Shown piece after piece: positions 10,277 to 21,894 of a DNA stretch of 64,000 nt (the first letter of the stretch is position 1; each line of letters opens with the position of its first letter). Source of the DNA: Chiua virens (Eukaryota > Basidiomycota > Agaricomycetes > Boletales > Boletaceae); NCBI GenBank assembly GCA_019787685.1, contig JAHNUO010000030.1:1-64000 (forward strand), written 5' to 3'. The position numbers and the translations under genes were made by a program. Below the pieces are notes generated by a model. The model saw only the letters and a program-made list of their open reading frames with translations, was not told the DNA's origin and searched no databases.

Positions 10277-11476
10277 ATGTCCAAAAAGGACTTGGTCGAT
10301 AATCGCACGTCCACTCCCTCCCACAACGGCGTGGTAAGTCAAACACGTGCATTTTCCCCCCTGACATTCCTTACCTCGCTCGTGCCCCGCTTTATCGTCT
10401 CCATACTGAACATGCCACGCTCCATCTGGCGCGTACTCCCCTTCCAGGATCCACCCCCACCAGATCCCCTCTCCGACCCACCCGACCCACTCCCAGATCT
10501 TCCCCTTTCTCTCCCACACCCCTCACACAACAGACTCAGCACCCAGTCCGTCACTTCCCTCACCTCCTCTCGTCCCGCACCCCCTTCCCCCGCCGTATCA
10601 CGTCGCCAATCCGGCCTTTCACGGGCATCCTCACGTCCCGTATCAGATATGAGTTCCCGCCCTCCCTCAGGCGCACACACCTCACACCCCGCATCTCGCC
10701 CCACCTCTGGCACGGTCGTCTCACTTGCTGTGATGACCGCCACCACCCGCCACCTCCCCAATCCAACGCCCCCCGCCACAGCCGTACCCTCCGCATCGAC
10801 GCCCGTGCTGATATACATACGCGATTACGGTTTCGAACCGACCGATCCGCGGTTCACAGGCCAGGGTCCACTTGTCCCACGCGTAAATCGACCCACAGTG
10901 CTTGCCCGGCGTTTGGCTGGTTCGTCTGCTTCCACGCCCACTTCCACTACGACCGACGACGCGGATGAGGACGACGAGTGGGAGGACGACGACAGGACGG
11001 GCATCGACGCCGTTCAGAGCATGTGGGAACAGGTCGTCGACGACGGCACAAACGGGTGGGGTGGGTTCAAATGGGGATTCGGCCATGGGTGGGGGTTGGG
11101 TCCGGACAGTACTGCGATGGCTTCCTCTCCCGCATTCCCGAGTCGTGGCGACCTCGATCGCAATTTTGGCGCCGAAGACGACGATATGGAGGTGCACGAG
11201 GACGGCGAGGCGTTTTCAGAGGGTGAGCCAGATGCCGAGGACGAGCCACCGCTCTTCCCGGGGTTGTACCGTGCCGTGTATGCGTTCGACCCGGAGGGCA
11301 CGGCAGAGATGAAGCTCGATGAAGACCAGCTCGTAAGGGTCATTGGGCGAGGCGGTGGGGTAGGCTGGGCGGTCGTGGCCAAGGACGGACTCGGTGACAC
11401 GGGCGCACACGCCCTCGTTCCGGAGAGCTATCTGGAAGTCGTACGACTGGATGGCGAGGAAGATCCCGAGCGTTGA
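10277..11476 (+). CDS. SH3-domain protein, Nbp2/Skb5-like
   Basis: 399 codons from ATG 10277 (MSKKDLVDNRTS). Residues about 40-60 include FIVSILNMPRSIWRVLPF, followed by a long Pro/Ser-rich disordered part and an acidic stretch (DDADEDDEWEDDDRTG). Close to the C-terminus is an SH3 domain: LYRAVYAFDPEGTAEMKLDE, then VRVIGRGGG, GWAVV and ALVPESYLEVV, which carry the ALYDF-, RT-loop- and PSNYV-equivalent positions. SH3 domains bind proline-rich peptides. The order disordered-acidic-SH3 resembles the Nbp2/Skb5 adaptor family that recruits phosphatases or binds PAK kinases; that assignment is inferred. A GTAAGT at 10333 could be a donor, but the unspliced frame reads well. Confidence 0.72.
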   Translation: MSKKDLVDNRTSTPSHNGVVSQTRAFSPLTFLTSLVPRFIVSILNMPRSIWRVLPFQDPPPPDPLSDPPDPLPDLPLSLPHPSHNRLSTQSVTSLTSSRPAPPSPAVSRRQSGLSRASSRPVSDMSSRPPSGAHTSHPASRPTSGTVVSLAVMTATTRHLPNPTPPATAVPSASTPVLIYIRDYGFEPTDPRFTGQGPLVPRVNRPTVLARRLAGSSASTPTSTTTDDADEDDEWEDDDRTGIDAVQSMWEQVVDDGTNGWGGFKWGFGHGWGLGPDSTAMASSPAFPSRGDLDRNFGAEDDDMEVHEDGEAFSEGEPDAEDEPPLFPGLYRAVYAFDPEGTAEMKLDEDQLVRVIGRGGGVGWAVVAKDGLGDTGAHALVPESYLEVVRLDGEEDPER

Positions 11477-11921
11477 GATCCGCAACGCGAGTGGACACTA
11501 TTTTTTGGATGCCGCGGATTCTCGTTTGGGGACACGTCATCATTCACAAACGTTGCGCTGGCGCGTCGTTTCTGTTCTTTTCTGTTTCCCATTCTTTTTT
11601 TGTATCGTGTTTAATGGATGTTGGAGGTGTAAGTCCAACTTTGCTTTTATCACTATGTTGTATGCTGTTTCGGTCTTTCAGTATCTACCCACACTGTTTC
11701 ATTTTTGCATTTTTAGCCGCTGTTGTAAAATTGGCCTTCACTACAAAATGCAGTTCATTTACGGATGTCCATGCACTGATGCGGCCGGTCATTCAAAGGA
11801 GTCGCATAGCATTGTTGATACATTATGCGAACGGTCGGTACGCCCTCAAGAAAAAAAGTTCATTTTTACACATCGTATCGTGCCATAACAAAGTCTGCGA
11901 TGCAAGCAGACAATGCCCTAT
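11477..11921. other. Convergent 3' region, T-rich
   Basis: T-rich, non-coding spacer between the converging SH3 and GH92 genes. It probably holds both 3' UTRs. Two overlapping plus-strand open frames here have low-complexity translations and no start context. Confidence 0.45.
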
Positions 11922-14900
11922 TCACTGCTGAACCAACGACCCACTTGCCCACGCCTGCGACGTCTCCTGCATCTCAAACACCAACACCCCGCCCCGCGCG
12001 ATCTCCTCGTGTCGCACGATCGGATCGCGCGTCTGTCGACCATTAATACTCAGCGCGTGCACAAACGGCTTCGTCGGTGCGCCGGGGGAAACCACCTCCA
12101 GTCTCCCCGAAGCCGGCAAGTCGATCGAGACCCTATCAAAGAACGGGCTCAACACCACGTGAGCACAATAACATGGTGGGTCATGGCATGTATTACCTCC
12201 CGACGACGTACTCCATCGAAACGGGGTTCACAGGATAGAACCCGAGCGCGCTAAACAGGTACCAGGCGCTCATCTGGCCGCAGTCTTCGTTCTGGGGACG
12301 TCGATGTCAGTCGGGACAGGGATAGGGAGACGTACGTACCCCAGAGAGTCCGCTGATGGTGGCGTTGTAGTCCGACGTTGCGATCTGACGCACACGCGTT
12401 TGCGATTTCGATGCCGCCCCGGCCAACGCGTAGAGATAGGGTATATGGTGGGACGGCTATGGTAGCGCACGTCAGTAAGCGATGAGGCGATTGTCAGTTA
12501 CGCAACCTCGTTCGTATGATCATTGTGGCCTACGAGAATATGAGCCCAAAGAAGCCGACCAACAACGACCATGACTGACCACCGTTAAAGTGCGCGTCCA
12601 AAAACGCGATAAAACTCAGGTTTCCCCCCTTATGCTCAATCAGACCAGGAACGTCATGTACCACATCAAACGTGTACGCCCATTTATCACCTTCTGTCCA
12701 CCCATTGTCTGGCCCCGCCCAAGACCCATTCGCATTCCTCGCTTCCATGAAACCGGTAGCAGAGTTGAAAATGGTGAACGGGTTTTTCATCGCGCGTTCC
12801 CGGAAGAACACTTGCTCGTTCGTCTTGTTGAGCAGACCAGCTAGTACGGAGACGGCAAAGTCGTCATCTAAGACAACTTTGAGAAGCCACTCGCTCGTGA
12901 TCTGCGGATAAGACGCACAGGAATAATCGAGTGTGCGGGAGGCAGACTCGGAATGGATGTCGTCTGCGACCCACCCTTTCTGCGCATAGAGAGAGGACAA
13001 ACCTGCACGCACTTCGTAGTCGACGAACTGACTCTAGATTCATTCGGTGACAATCTATATCATTCGAAGGCCGTACCTCTTCGCGATCACCATACCTGTA
13101 TCATCTTCAGAGAAACGTCGAGACACAAGCAGTGACCTTACAAGGTTGTGTTGTCATTGATGGGAGGTACTGTAGCATCTTTGTGTACCGCATCCCAGGC
13201 AGCATCAAGGTCGAACCCCGTAAATCCTTTCAGCACCGCTTCCGCGACGAGCGAGTCTGCATGCGTGGCAACCTGAACGCGGATCTAGTGACTGATGATA
13301 CGAGTGGAGTGAGATATGCGGACATACCATAATATTCGTCTCTGTTCCCTTTCAGGTTTAATGTATGATCCCGTTAAAACAATTCTCACCAATGACGTTT
13401 TTCCACATCGGAAGCCAGCCACCCTAAAGAGTAGTCCAGTTGAGCAAGAAATCGATACAGTGCCTTGATCTGAATACCTCCTTGTAGTCCTGGATCATGC
13501 TCTGCACCATTCCCGGGATTCTTTCGGGGGCGAAGAGAATAAGCCATGCCCACTCTGCCCGATACGTGTCCTACATGGAATCGAATGTCAGTTCAGATTG
13601 TGAAAGGGCAGGTAAGTATACTCACCCAAATGGAATAGCCGGTGTAAGATACGCCCTCATGGATAGCATCGTCATAACCCGAGTAATACCTTCCGTATTC
13701 ATCCTGTTCATAAGGGTACTGCGAAGAAATCAACAAAAATACAGACATACGGACCGTCAAGAAACCTACTTGGAGGGAATGGAAGAATGCGGTATAAAAG
13801 ACGTCTTTCTGCTCTTTCGTCGCCCCGACGAGCTTGATCCTATCGAGTTTCTCGGCCCATGCGGCGCGGGTCTTCCTCGCTGTCTCCTCCAGAGACTGAC
13901 CATCCGGTATCTCCTTGTCGAGGTTCTGACGCGCTTGCTCGATCGAGATGAATGATACCGCCACTCGAACGTCGACCTGCGTCAACGTGGGTTTGAACGT
14001 GGCATAGGCAGACAATGCTGCGCCAACACCACTTTTCTCGTTCTCGGTCACGCTTCCGTTCTGTGTGATACCCCAGGAGGTAAAGGGTTGATCGAAGCGA
14101 GCGCAAAAGTACCCGCTCCAATTCGTTGCAGGAGTGGAAACAGGCGCAATGATGTAGTCCTGCCTCTCTGGATTATTACCGCAGATCTCTAGGCAATCGG
14201 GGTCAATCACAATGTTTCCCTCAGGATAGGTGAGGTTGTGAGGGTTCCATGAGCCAATCACGGAAGGCCGGGTAGCTTCCACAAGAACATACGGCACGTT
14301 CGTGTCCGCGAACGTGAAGCGCAAATGTCCAACACGGGACGCTACAGTCAAGCAACCACCATACAAATAAGCCTGCGCACACCCGACAAGAAAGCTACGC
14401 ACTTGCACTCTGTTCAGCGACTATCTGACCACCCTCGGTAGCCTCTAGCTCGACACTGTAGTAGCTTGCTGAGACCAGCTCCCTCTCATGGCTAAACGCC
14501 ATACCCCGATCCTCGAATCTCGGTCGAACCTCCCCAGCGCCAGGGCTCACCACAACCTGCCCACTTTCCCCCATCCAGATCGCAGGCTGGTGCGTTCCCT
14601 GGAACCCATGGATGGTCGTGTCCGTGTAGTTGTACGGCGTCACGGATACATAATTGGCTCTCGTTTGCGCAACCCAGCGCGTCATTGCAAACGGCGGCGC
14701 GGTGGAAGGGATCATCCCTCCCGAGCCATTTGGCGAGTCGCCACCGTTTCCTATCAGTCTATGACAGTCCACGAGAAACAAGAATAAGGGTGCCAATGCT
14801 TACGGGTTCACGTGGTCGACTGCATCGCTGCGCGGTTCGCGGAAGGGGACAGGGCGGTTTCGGGGTGTGACGAAGAGCAGAGAACAGAGGAAGGCGATGA

Positions 14901-15045
14901 CGCATACCCCACCTCGCGAACGCATGGTAAGCGCAGACGGCTTGTTTTGAGCACTCCGAGAAGTAGGGGTTTGGGGAGGGGGAGGACCTGCATCATTCCG
15001 TGTTGTGTGGTCGCCAGAAGGTTTCTTGGTAGGATCAGTAGACAT
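11922..15045 (-). CDS. GH92 alpha-1,2-mannosidase, membrane-anchored or secreted
   Basis: Multi-exon gene from ATG 15045 (MSTDPTKKPSGDH) to a stop at 11922. Residues ~41-60 form a hydrophobic segment after basic residues (RSRGGVCVIAFLCSLLF), suggesting a signal anchor. Splicing 14804 to 14758 gives HVNPLIGNGGDSPNGSGGMI, the GH92 N-terminal motif. Later exons read SGYFCARFDQPF, YSGYDDAIHEGVSYTGYSIW, FFGHNDHTNE-type loop (GHNDHTNE), PSHHIPYLYALAGAA and NEDCGQMSAW, with an exon near 12240 encoding GFYPVNPVSMEYV; these are hallmark GH92 positions, including the acidic catalytic region before QMSAW. GH92 enzymes are calcium-dependent inverting exo-mannosidases acting on N-glycans or mannans. At least ten short introns are present; I saw no disabling change. 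Exon borders beyond the first few are approximate. Confidence 0.9.
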
Positions 15046-16218
15046 GTGTCAACACGAACGGTATCGCAGCTGAGTCAAAGAATGCAGTGTCTCTTCGATT
15101 TCAGGCAGTATAGTACCTCGAGCTATGTATCAAGTCAATCGTTTGAAGTACGTCGAGGCAGAAGAGGGTACTAGTTACGGACAGTTTGGGATTCGTGAGT
15201 GCCGAGTTCAAAGAGAGAAGTTACCTAATAACCCACCCGTTGCTTCCTCAACTTCCTCGGTACTAGTACTTATACTTGGAATTGGGGGACCAGGTTGACG
15301 ATGTTTGGGTGTCACCAGTTTGCTTGACATGTGGCATGTCGAGCAAGAAAAGGTGAGTACGTCTCGACTCTCGACTCTCCGGGTTTCCCAAATCCTTTGT
15401 GTGGTTAGAGCGACGGTCTTCTGATCTCTTGAGGCTCTGGTTTCTGGCCATGGTCTAAGCAGTACCTTTTTCAGGACAACACATGATGCTACTGCTGGTA
15501 TCAACTTCAAGTTCGCGGATATTACGATCCTAGTTTCGTCCTTCCCTGGTTCTCATACAAACCGAGTGAATGTTGACTTTCATTACAATTCTTCGCAGGT
15601 ACGAGAACGTCGGCAAGCAAAGGAGAATGATCTGTACCATTAGGCACTAAAATATGATTGTCGCCGGGTTTAAGTGGAATGATATAATGTTCACATTTTT
15701 TCTTCTTCTCCGGTTATGCTCCAGTTGAATCTGCAGGGTCCATTCTCTAGTTTCTCGTTTCGGCTTCCGGCCAGACGCACCTGCGGCCGCGACAGCTCTA
15801 CATGCAACCATTCCACTGTTGCTACGTTTTGTCAGTTGCCAGAAAAGCCTTGGTGAGGAAGTGTGTGTTCGGTCATCCTTGCATCCATCTCAACCAACCA
15901 ACCCATCCATTTCCATTAGTGGAGACCTAAACACAGATGAGTAAGTACGTCCTTTTTCTCTCCGTCCCATTAACATTGATGACCTATCGTGGTCACGGTT
16001 TCTAAACTATATTTAGCAAATTCGTAAAGTCACTGTTGAGGACATTAATGTCATGTGGTTCATCATTCTCATGAACCCCTGCGAAACGAATGGATCCGAG
16101 ATTACGAACGCCGTGGGTTGAATCGCTGATACGTCTCAAGAGACTCAGACCGGTAGCAACTTCGTGACCCATCGTCATTTCGAACTCGTTTGGGCTCTGT
16201 TCCTTCCCGTGCGCAGCT
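15046..16218. other. Divergent intergenic region
   Basis: Upstream region shared by GH92 (-) and the SDR gene (+). A minus-strand frame at 15510-15208 has no clear homology and I do not call it. C/T-rich tracts near 15690-15960 are typical of fungal promoters. No RNA gene was recognised. Confidence 0.4.
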
Positions 16219-17279
16219 ATGGATCTAGGTTTGAAAGGGGTGCATGTCCTGGTCACTGGCAAGTAACTTTCGCTAACCGGTCCATGAGGCTCTAATAACC
16301 CATACACAGGTGCAAGCGGAGGCATAGGCATTGAGACCGTGAAACTATACTGCTGTGAGTCCACATTGATTTCGACATGATCAATACCTGTACACACCAA
16401 CGGTTTTCCGCGCCAGCACTCGGCGCAAATGTTACCGCACACTACAACAGTCAACGTGATCCGCTCCTCCCTCTCTTGCAAATGTATTCAACCCTGCGCA
16501 CCATTCAAGCCGATCTTTCCGACGAAGCTGCCGTCGTCGATCTCTTTTCTACCTTGTCCCATAGCGACGCCGGTCCAGTCCAGGTAGTCGTCGTCAATCA
16601 TGCGATCGCTGAGGTGCAATACGTGCCCGTGGCAGAGATGTCCCTCTCGCAGTGGAATCGCATTCTCACAACGAATCTCACGTCCACATTCCTCGTTTGT
16701 CGGGTGTACCTAAAGCACCTCACGCAAGCATCAACTGAGGCAAAGGACAAGGCAGCAATTGTGCTCGTCGGAAGCACGGCTGGCAAGTATGGTGAGGCAG
16801 GAAATGCAGACTATGCGGCGACAAAGAGCGGTGCGGTGGTCGTACTGCGATACCTTGATCATACTGATCATGTCGCGTCGGATCATCGTCGGTGACGTTT
16901 GTTCTCGTAGGGATAATGTACGGCTTGACGATGACGCTCAAGAACGAAATTGTGAAGGTTGCGCCTCGAGGGAGAGTCAATTGCGTCGCGCCAGGCTGGG
17001 TATATACCCCTATGGCTGAAGTTCCCCTCGCGAATCCAGACATACGCTACAGCGCTCTGGCAACGTAAGGAACATACGATCATATATGGGCGCGCAGTCC
17101 AAGGCTGACACAAGGACAGGATGCCCCTGAAGAAAATCGCGATGCCTATCGATATCGCGACTCAGATCGTGGTCCAATCCTCGTCGGTGATCTCTGGGCA
17201 TGTAACTGGCCAGGTACTGATGGTCGAAGGCGGAATGGAAGGAAGGCTGCTCAACAAACCGGAGGATATTCAGTTCTGA
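16219..17279 (+). CDS. Short-chain dehydrogenase/reductase (classical SDR)
   Basis: Five exons give 270 residues: 16219-16258, 16310-16354, 16417-16830, 16911-17064 and 17120-17279 (813 nt in phase). The protein starts MDLGLKGVHVLVTGASGGIG, with the TGxxxGxG cofactor-binding motif at 13-20. The rest of the catalytic set is present: Asn115 (TTNLT), Ser148 (VGSTAGKYG), Tyr161 and Lys165 (DYAATKS). PGWVYTPMAE follows the catalytic helix, and a glycine-rich end (VTGQVLMVEGGMEG) closes the fold. SDRs are NAD(P)H-dependent oxidoreductases of alcohols or ketones; the substrate is unknown. Intron 1 must be spliced as GC-AG to restore the TGxxxGxG motif. No signal peptide. Confidence 0.92.
16259..16309 (+). 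other. GC-AG intron in SDR gene
   Basis: Intron 1 begins GCAAGT and ends CACAG. The nearby GT (16263) would put the downstream exon in the wrong frame and destroy the TGASGGIG motif, while the GC donor restores it. GCAAGT matches the strong consensus of non-canonical GC-AG introns. Confidence 0.8.
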
Positions 17280-17375
17280 TGTCAGTTAATCTTGTTCCTG
17301 TGAAACTTGAATGAAGCATTGCGCAAACACAAGTGATATAACTAAACCACGCACTTACGTCGTACATCCTAACGT

Positions 17376-17909
17376 TTACATGAATCCTCTCCATATCAAG
17401 CTCTCATCGGCTAAATAGCCATCGGAAGTAAACTCCACATCTTCCATCGTGAGCATTTCAATCTTCCTCTGACAGTGATGCGCGGTCGTATCAGAGTTCT
17501 TCCCCGAGGACAGTGTGCCCCACTCCCCCCAAAATCCACCAATGTACAGATTCGAAGCGATGACCCTATGGCAGGGTACGAAAGGAGAAAATGGGTTGCG
17601 TCGCAGCGCCGAGCCAACTAACAATATCAATTCAAAAGCTGTCAGACTACATGGACATGGATCAAGAATGTTCAGACCTACCCGAGCGAGGAGAGCCCCT
17701 CCCAATAGCTTTACAGCGCGCCGAGTATGCTGTGACCCGCCCGCGAGAGATGGTACATGCAAAGTCGTACACGACCCATTGGTGTTCAGTCAGTCTCTGT
17801 TGACAACAAATCACGATAAGAATATGATCAGCTGGTCATGCTGACGACCTGGACAAAATTGGACTTGCCTTTCCGTCGCGAGTCCGGAATGCATGGCGAG
17901 CCGATGCAT
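17376..17909 (-). CDS. O6-alkylguanine-DNA alkyltransferase-like protein
   Basis: Repairs alkylated guanine by transferring the alkyl group to its own cysteine. Three exons, 17909-17865, 17796-17682 and 17617-17376, give 133 residues, starting MHRLAMHSGLATERQ (a second in-frame ATG is at 17894). The C-terminal DNA-binding/active-site domain is clear: LTEHQWVVYDFACTISRGRV (helix-turn-helix start), VGSALRRNPF and the active site FVPCHRV with Cys69, then IASNLYIGGFWGE. The protein lacks the usual N-terminal MGMT domain, a layout shared with short fungal alkyltransferase-like proteins. Unlike the ATL subgroup, where Trp replaces the acceptor, it keeps Cys and so could be catalytic. The SDR gene converges on it. 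Confidence 0.88.
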
Positions 17910-18249
17910 GTATGGGGTATGTTATCGTGCCTGACAACATCATGACCACAGCGAAGTCAAATGGTTTCAGAACTGACGATAAAACGAGGATGAATGCACG
18001 GCAGTGACGGTACAGTGATGCTTGTGCATGACTTGAACATACAGCCTGCGAGTGATATGTACATCTGAATCTCTGTGCGACCTGGCACATTTCATTTTCT
18101 CTCTTGTCATTGCACGAGATGAAGAAATTGTGTAACTAAAATTGTGAGTTGCCGTATGTGTGTCATTCGGAGGGTTGCGATAATGTATGTAACTCCGCTC
18201 AGTGGCCCTCAGTCATCGATACGCAAACAGGGTCGAAATAACTTCAATG
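17910..18249. other. Intergenic spacer
   Basis: Upstream region of the alkyltransferase-like gene (-) and of the kinase remnant (+). No feature recognised. Confidence 0.4.
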
Positions 18250-18835
18250 AGGATATATTTTATGGTAAATACCGGCTAAGAGGGAGGAGGATATAGGTTA
18301 CCACGGTTTTCCATGTTGGCTTCGTCGCTTATTTTGCAGGTGGTGTGTTCGTTGCAATGGAATGCCTCACCAGCAAACGTGTGGTCATAAAAATGGAGTG
18401 GGGTGTCCACCCCACACTCATCGAGTACGAAGGCTACTCGTATCTGCGAGACATTCTTGGAATTCTTCGTTGCGGGAAGTCCATGCCAAGGGTCGTCCAC
18501 AGGGACATAAAGCCAGATAACATAATGCTTCCAGTGAGTGGAAAGCTGGAACCGTATTTGATTGACTTCCGTCAAATTTTACAAACAGGGCCCTTGAAGT
18601 CGACGTCGACGTCGACACGGCGTCGGAACACTGCCTTTCATGAGCTTCAACATACATATAGGAGTGTGAGTCTAGTCGCTTTTATTCAGTCGAAAAATGA
18701 CCATTTCCGCTTTTCCTAGTTCACACTCCCCGGGATGATGTGGTGTCCCTTGTGTATACACTGATCTATCTCGCGCACGGAACCCTTCCATGGTATGACT
18801 GTAAGGATGGTCGAGAGTGTTGCGGGCAAAAGAAA
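18250..18835 (+). pseudogene. Deleted CK1-like protein kinase remnant
   Basis: The start of a kinase N-lobe is readable (YGKYRLR near 18260, then after a probable intron GGVFVAMECLTSKRVVIKME with the VAIK-equivalent Lys and the HPTLIEYEGYSYL helix). It jumps directly to the catalytic loop VVHRDIKPDNIML: the hinge and most of the C-lobe start are missing. The metal-binding DFG motif reads DFR (YLIDFRQ). After an intron (GTGAGT 18664 to CTAG 18720) comes HTPRDDVVSLVYTLIYLAHG, typical of CK1-related kinases, and the frame then decays. An internally deleted kinase with a broken DFG should have no kinase activity. Such CK1-like families are expanded in mushrooms. Calling it a pseudogene is an inference from these losses. 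Confidence 0.7.
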
Positions 18836-19453
18836 ACTTTCCGCCCTTCAACGCTTACCCCTCCGCTGCCGTCCACGCACGAAACACTCCTCGACCGTGG
18901 CGAGGACCTCAGGTATTTAACTTCCCAGCGTTTCTGGCTGATAATTATTGTCTGCAGTATCGAAGAAGAATTAATTTACTCGTGCATGGAGATTCTACAA
19001 GACCACTGACAGGTGGCACTTACACCTGTTAGACCATAGAACAAAGAATACAACTTTGGCTCTTGTTTCGAGCGTTGTCCTGTGATGCTATCCCGGTGAA
19101 CGGACAACTCTGATGTTTGAATGCACTACTTTAACAATGTTGTCCTGTGAGGACATTGAACGTCCTGAGTCACTAATTATTACCTTCGCAGATTGGTCGT
19201 GCGCAGGTTTGTGCGCACGGGTCGCGAGCCAGAGATCGATCCGAGAAGGTAGCGAAGAGGCACGTTGAGGTCAACCAACTGACCCTTTCGAATAGCGGTG
19301 TAGTGTAACATGCCGCGAACTGAACTGAAACGAGTCGAAGTGTGAAATGCGTTTGCAACTCGAAGTTTGAAATGGAACGAACCGAAGTACAGCTGAGGAC
19401 AGGGAAACCGCCCTTCCAAGGGTCGACCGACCGAATTTGCCTTAGTTCTCGGA

Positions 19454-19804
19454 CTACTTGTCCATACACGTGACTGCATTTTCTGCAAATACTACTAGTT
19501 CATGCTCGACGTTACTCGTCACTCTCATCAAAATCCAGGAACCTCTTAAGTTTACTCGGTAATCTTGGATAGCTTTTGCAACAATCGGAGAATCGGCCAG
19601 TCTGAAATTCGCATCCCATTCAAGTTCAAGCTCCCGCCGCGTCAGGGCTGGTAGATTGATACTATTTGATAGGAAGATGTCTACTTGAAGGGGAAGGAGA
19701 CATTGAGGGAGAACAGGGGATGAATCATGGCAAGAAAACTTTGACATCCAAGCTGATAGTGCTTTGGGCATGCCACGGTCATCGAATGTGCTCCACACTG
19801 ACAT
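19454..19804 (-). pseudogene. Unrecognised coding fragment
   Basis: Open frame of 116 codons with protein-like composition (MSVWSTFDDRGMPKALSAW, then LTRRELELEWDANFRL and IVAKAIQDYRVNLRGSWIL). It continues upstream in the same frame only briefly and no domain was recognised. Frames downstream (19488-19173) are short and Arg-rich. It may be the remains of a host gene. The region 19010-19450 holds nothing else I can support. Confidence 0.3.
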
Positions 19805-20211
19805 GATGTGGTCGTTGGTTTGGCATCCGTGCTTTTGATCTTCAAGTTACCGCACGTGTGCAGCACTCCAACGATAAATAATATCTCAGATGAGTCCACA
19901 ACGCCTCGTAACAGATAACCGGTGACTTGACCTATTCATGTCAAGGTCTGTCATTCCTAAGTATTGATGTAGTACAAGAATCTTATCGACACTCCCGTAT
20001 TGTCATAGGTTCGGAACGGAGAAGTCACCGGTATTACGGCCTCCTCTGGATGGCAGATGGCCTCTTGAATCATGAGCTGGCTGTCTGGTTTTGCTGTCTG
20101 ATTGATTCATCAATCGACCGACTTGTCGCATTCGGCCCTTTAGAATATTTCGCGCGCCAGAATTGTTTTATTAACACGTGGCAGGAGTCGATCGGGCCGT
20201 TACTTCTAGCA

Positions 20212-20217
20212 TATAAA
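20212..20217 (+). promoter_or_regulatory. TATA box of alpha/beta hydrolase gene
   Basis: TATAAA lies 52 nt before the start codon at 20264, the normal spacing for a short fungal 5' UTR. Confidence 0.5.
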
Positions 20218-20263
20218 GCCCTCCCTTCCGATCCCCCAGTCCATCAACACACCACGTTTCTTC

Positions 20264-21894
20264 ATGACACACCCATTCACTGGCAAGTTCTGTGTCCTCA
20301 CGTTACTACTTTCCTGCTCAGCGAGCGTCTTCGCCGCGTTCAATTCCCGTGAATACCACACGAAAGCCGTTGCGTGCCCGGCTATCGACAGGGTCCTCAA
20401 CCAGTCGGTGAACATCACCATTGGTGAGTCCACCGTTGCCTATATGCGCTCCACAATGTGATCTCCCATGTCGTAGATTATGTTGATGTCAACCCCTCGG
20501 CAAAAACAACTATTTTGATGGTACATGGATGGCCGAGTCTCTGGAGCAGTTGGGGGAAGCAAATCGAACATTTCAAGGTAATGCTTGATGTAGATCATAG
20601 GTCGTGAGCTCATGCTCCCGTCCAGGGTGACTACCGTTTGATCGCCATTGATGTGCGTGGTTTCGGGGGCTCCTCACACCCATCCGACATCCAATCGTCC
20701 AGTACCCTGGCCGACATTACTGGGGATCTGACGTGTGTCCTCGAGCATGCTGGGGTTGCGTCCGCAGTTTGCATGGGGTACGCTCCTTTTTTTGATTGTT
20801 ACTGTTCTAACTCTGAGTCAGTCACGATTGGGGTTCGGTCACCTGCTACGAGGCCGCTCGGAGGCGGCCAGACGTCTTTTCTGCGGTCATCGGTGTGACA
20901 GTGCCAGTGAGTGGGGTGAATTTCAAGCCCGGCGTCCATACTCACACTTTCAAAGTATGTTCCCTTCGCACAACCGTACCAACCTATCGAGGCAGTGGCA
21001 GCAGTGATACCCACACTTTCCTATCAAGTGTACTTCGCGGACAACACGTCAAAAGCCATTGCGGAATTGAACACAGACATCAGACGCACGTTGAGAGGCA
21101 CATTGAGGAGCTTCGCGAGTCCGCCGCCCGCGGCGTTCTTACGCAGCCAGGATAACTTCATGGCAGCTTGGGACGGCGTAGTGGTCTGTCTCATTTTTCC
21201 TTCCCGTCAGCGTTCGTGACCAACGTTTTTTTGGCAGATCCCTCCGATTCCATTCTTTACATTAGAGGAAGAAGACTGTTTTGTAGAACGGTTCAGCAGG
21301 CAGTGTTTTGATCATAGTATGTCCTTTCCATTGATGCCCCTCGCAAGTGTTGACTATGTTTGTGCTCTCTTTGATGGTCATGCTTTATGAAAGCACTCAT
21401 GTTCTATACCAACGGGGTAAATGCCAACTTCTCCCTCTCTTAATCGCACCCTACATATCAACGAAATTATTTGGTACAGAATAGGTACGGGACGTGGAAG
21501 TCTGCTCACGACCAAGGGAATTTCACAATTCCGCAACCCGTTCTTTCCATCCTTCCTCTCGAGGTATGTCTGGATATGTGCGCCTCATGCTAAGGCGTGA
21601 AACCTCGAAAGGCTCTTTTCTGATAAATCGTCATCCATAGGATCCTGTCGCGGACTGGGTAGCGACGGCCAAGGCGTTTAATGTGTCTGCGTATATGCCA
21701 CAGCTAACGACAAAGGTACGTGCATATGTAAATGGACATGTGCTTGTTCGCTGAGACGTGCACGTGTGCAGACAATGAAGGGCGCACACTGGCCGCATAT
21801 GGAATTCCCAGACGTGTTCAACGCAATCGTGGACGAGTGGCTGGCGGGATTGGAAGCAAAGGGGACACGGCGCGGCGTATCAGACGAACTTTAA
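20264..21894 (+). CDS. Secreted epoxide-hydrolase-like alpha/beta hydrolase
   Basis: Starts MTHPFTGKFCVLTLLLSC, a clear signal peptide. After intron 1 the exon reads DYVDVNPSAKTTILMVHGWP (HGxP oxyanion motif), then LIAIDVRGFGGSSHP. Splicing across the next intron gives the nucleophile elbow GHDWGS, where Asp attacks the substrate as in soluble epoxide hydrolases. Further exons read YVPFAQPYQPIEAV, LSYQVYFADNTSKAIAELN, IPPIPFFTLEEED, SILPLEDPVADWVA and MKGAHWPHMEFPD, which supplies the catalytic His. The stop (TAA) is at 21892. About eight short introns are inferred and no disabling change was seen. The family hydrolyses epoxides or, in some members, haloacids or esters; the substrate is unknown and exon ends are approximate. 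Confidence 0.85.

Noticed and set aside
15208..15510. 100-codon minus-strand frame upstream of GH92
   Set aside because: No recognisable motif and no splice link to the GH92 start; more likely promoter DNA.
19927..20352. 141-codon plus-strand frame upstream of the alpha/beta hydrolase
   Set aside because: It overlaps the TATA box and the signal-peptide codons of the hydrolase in another frame.
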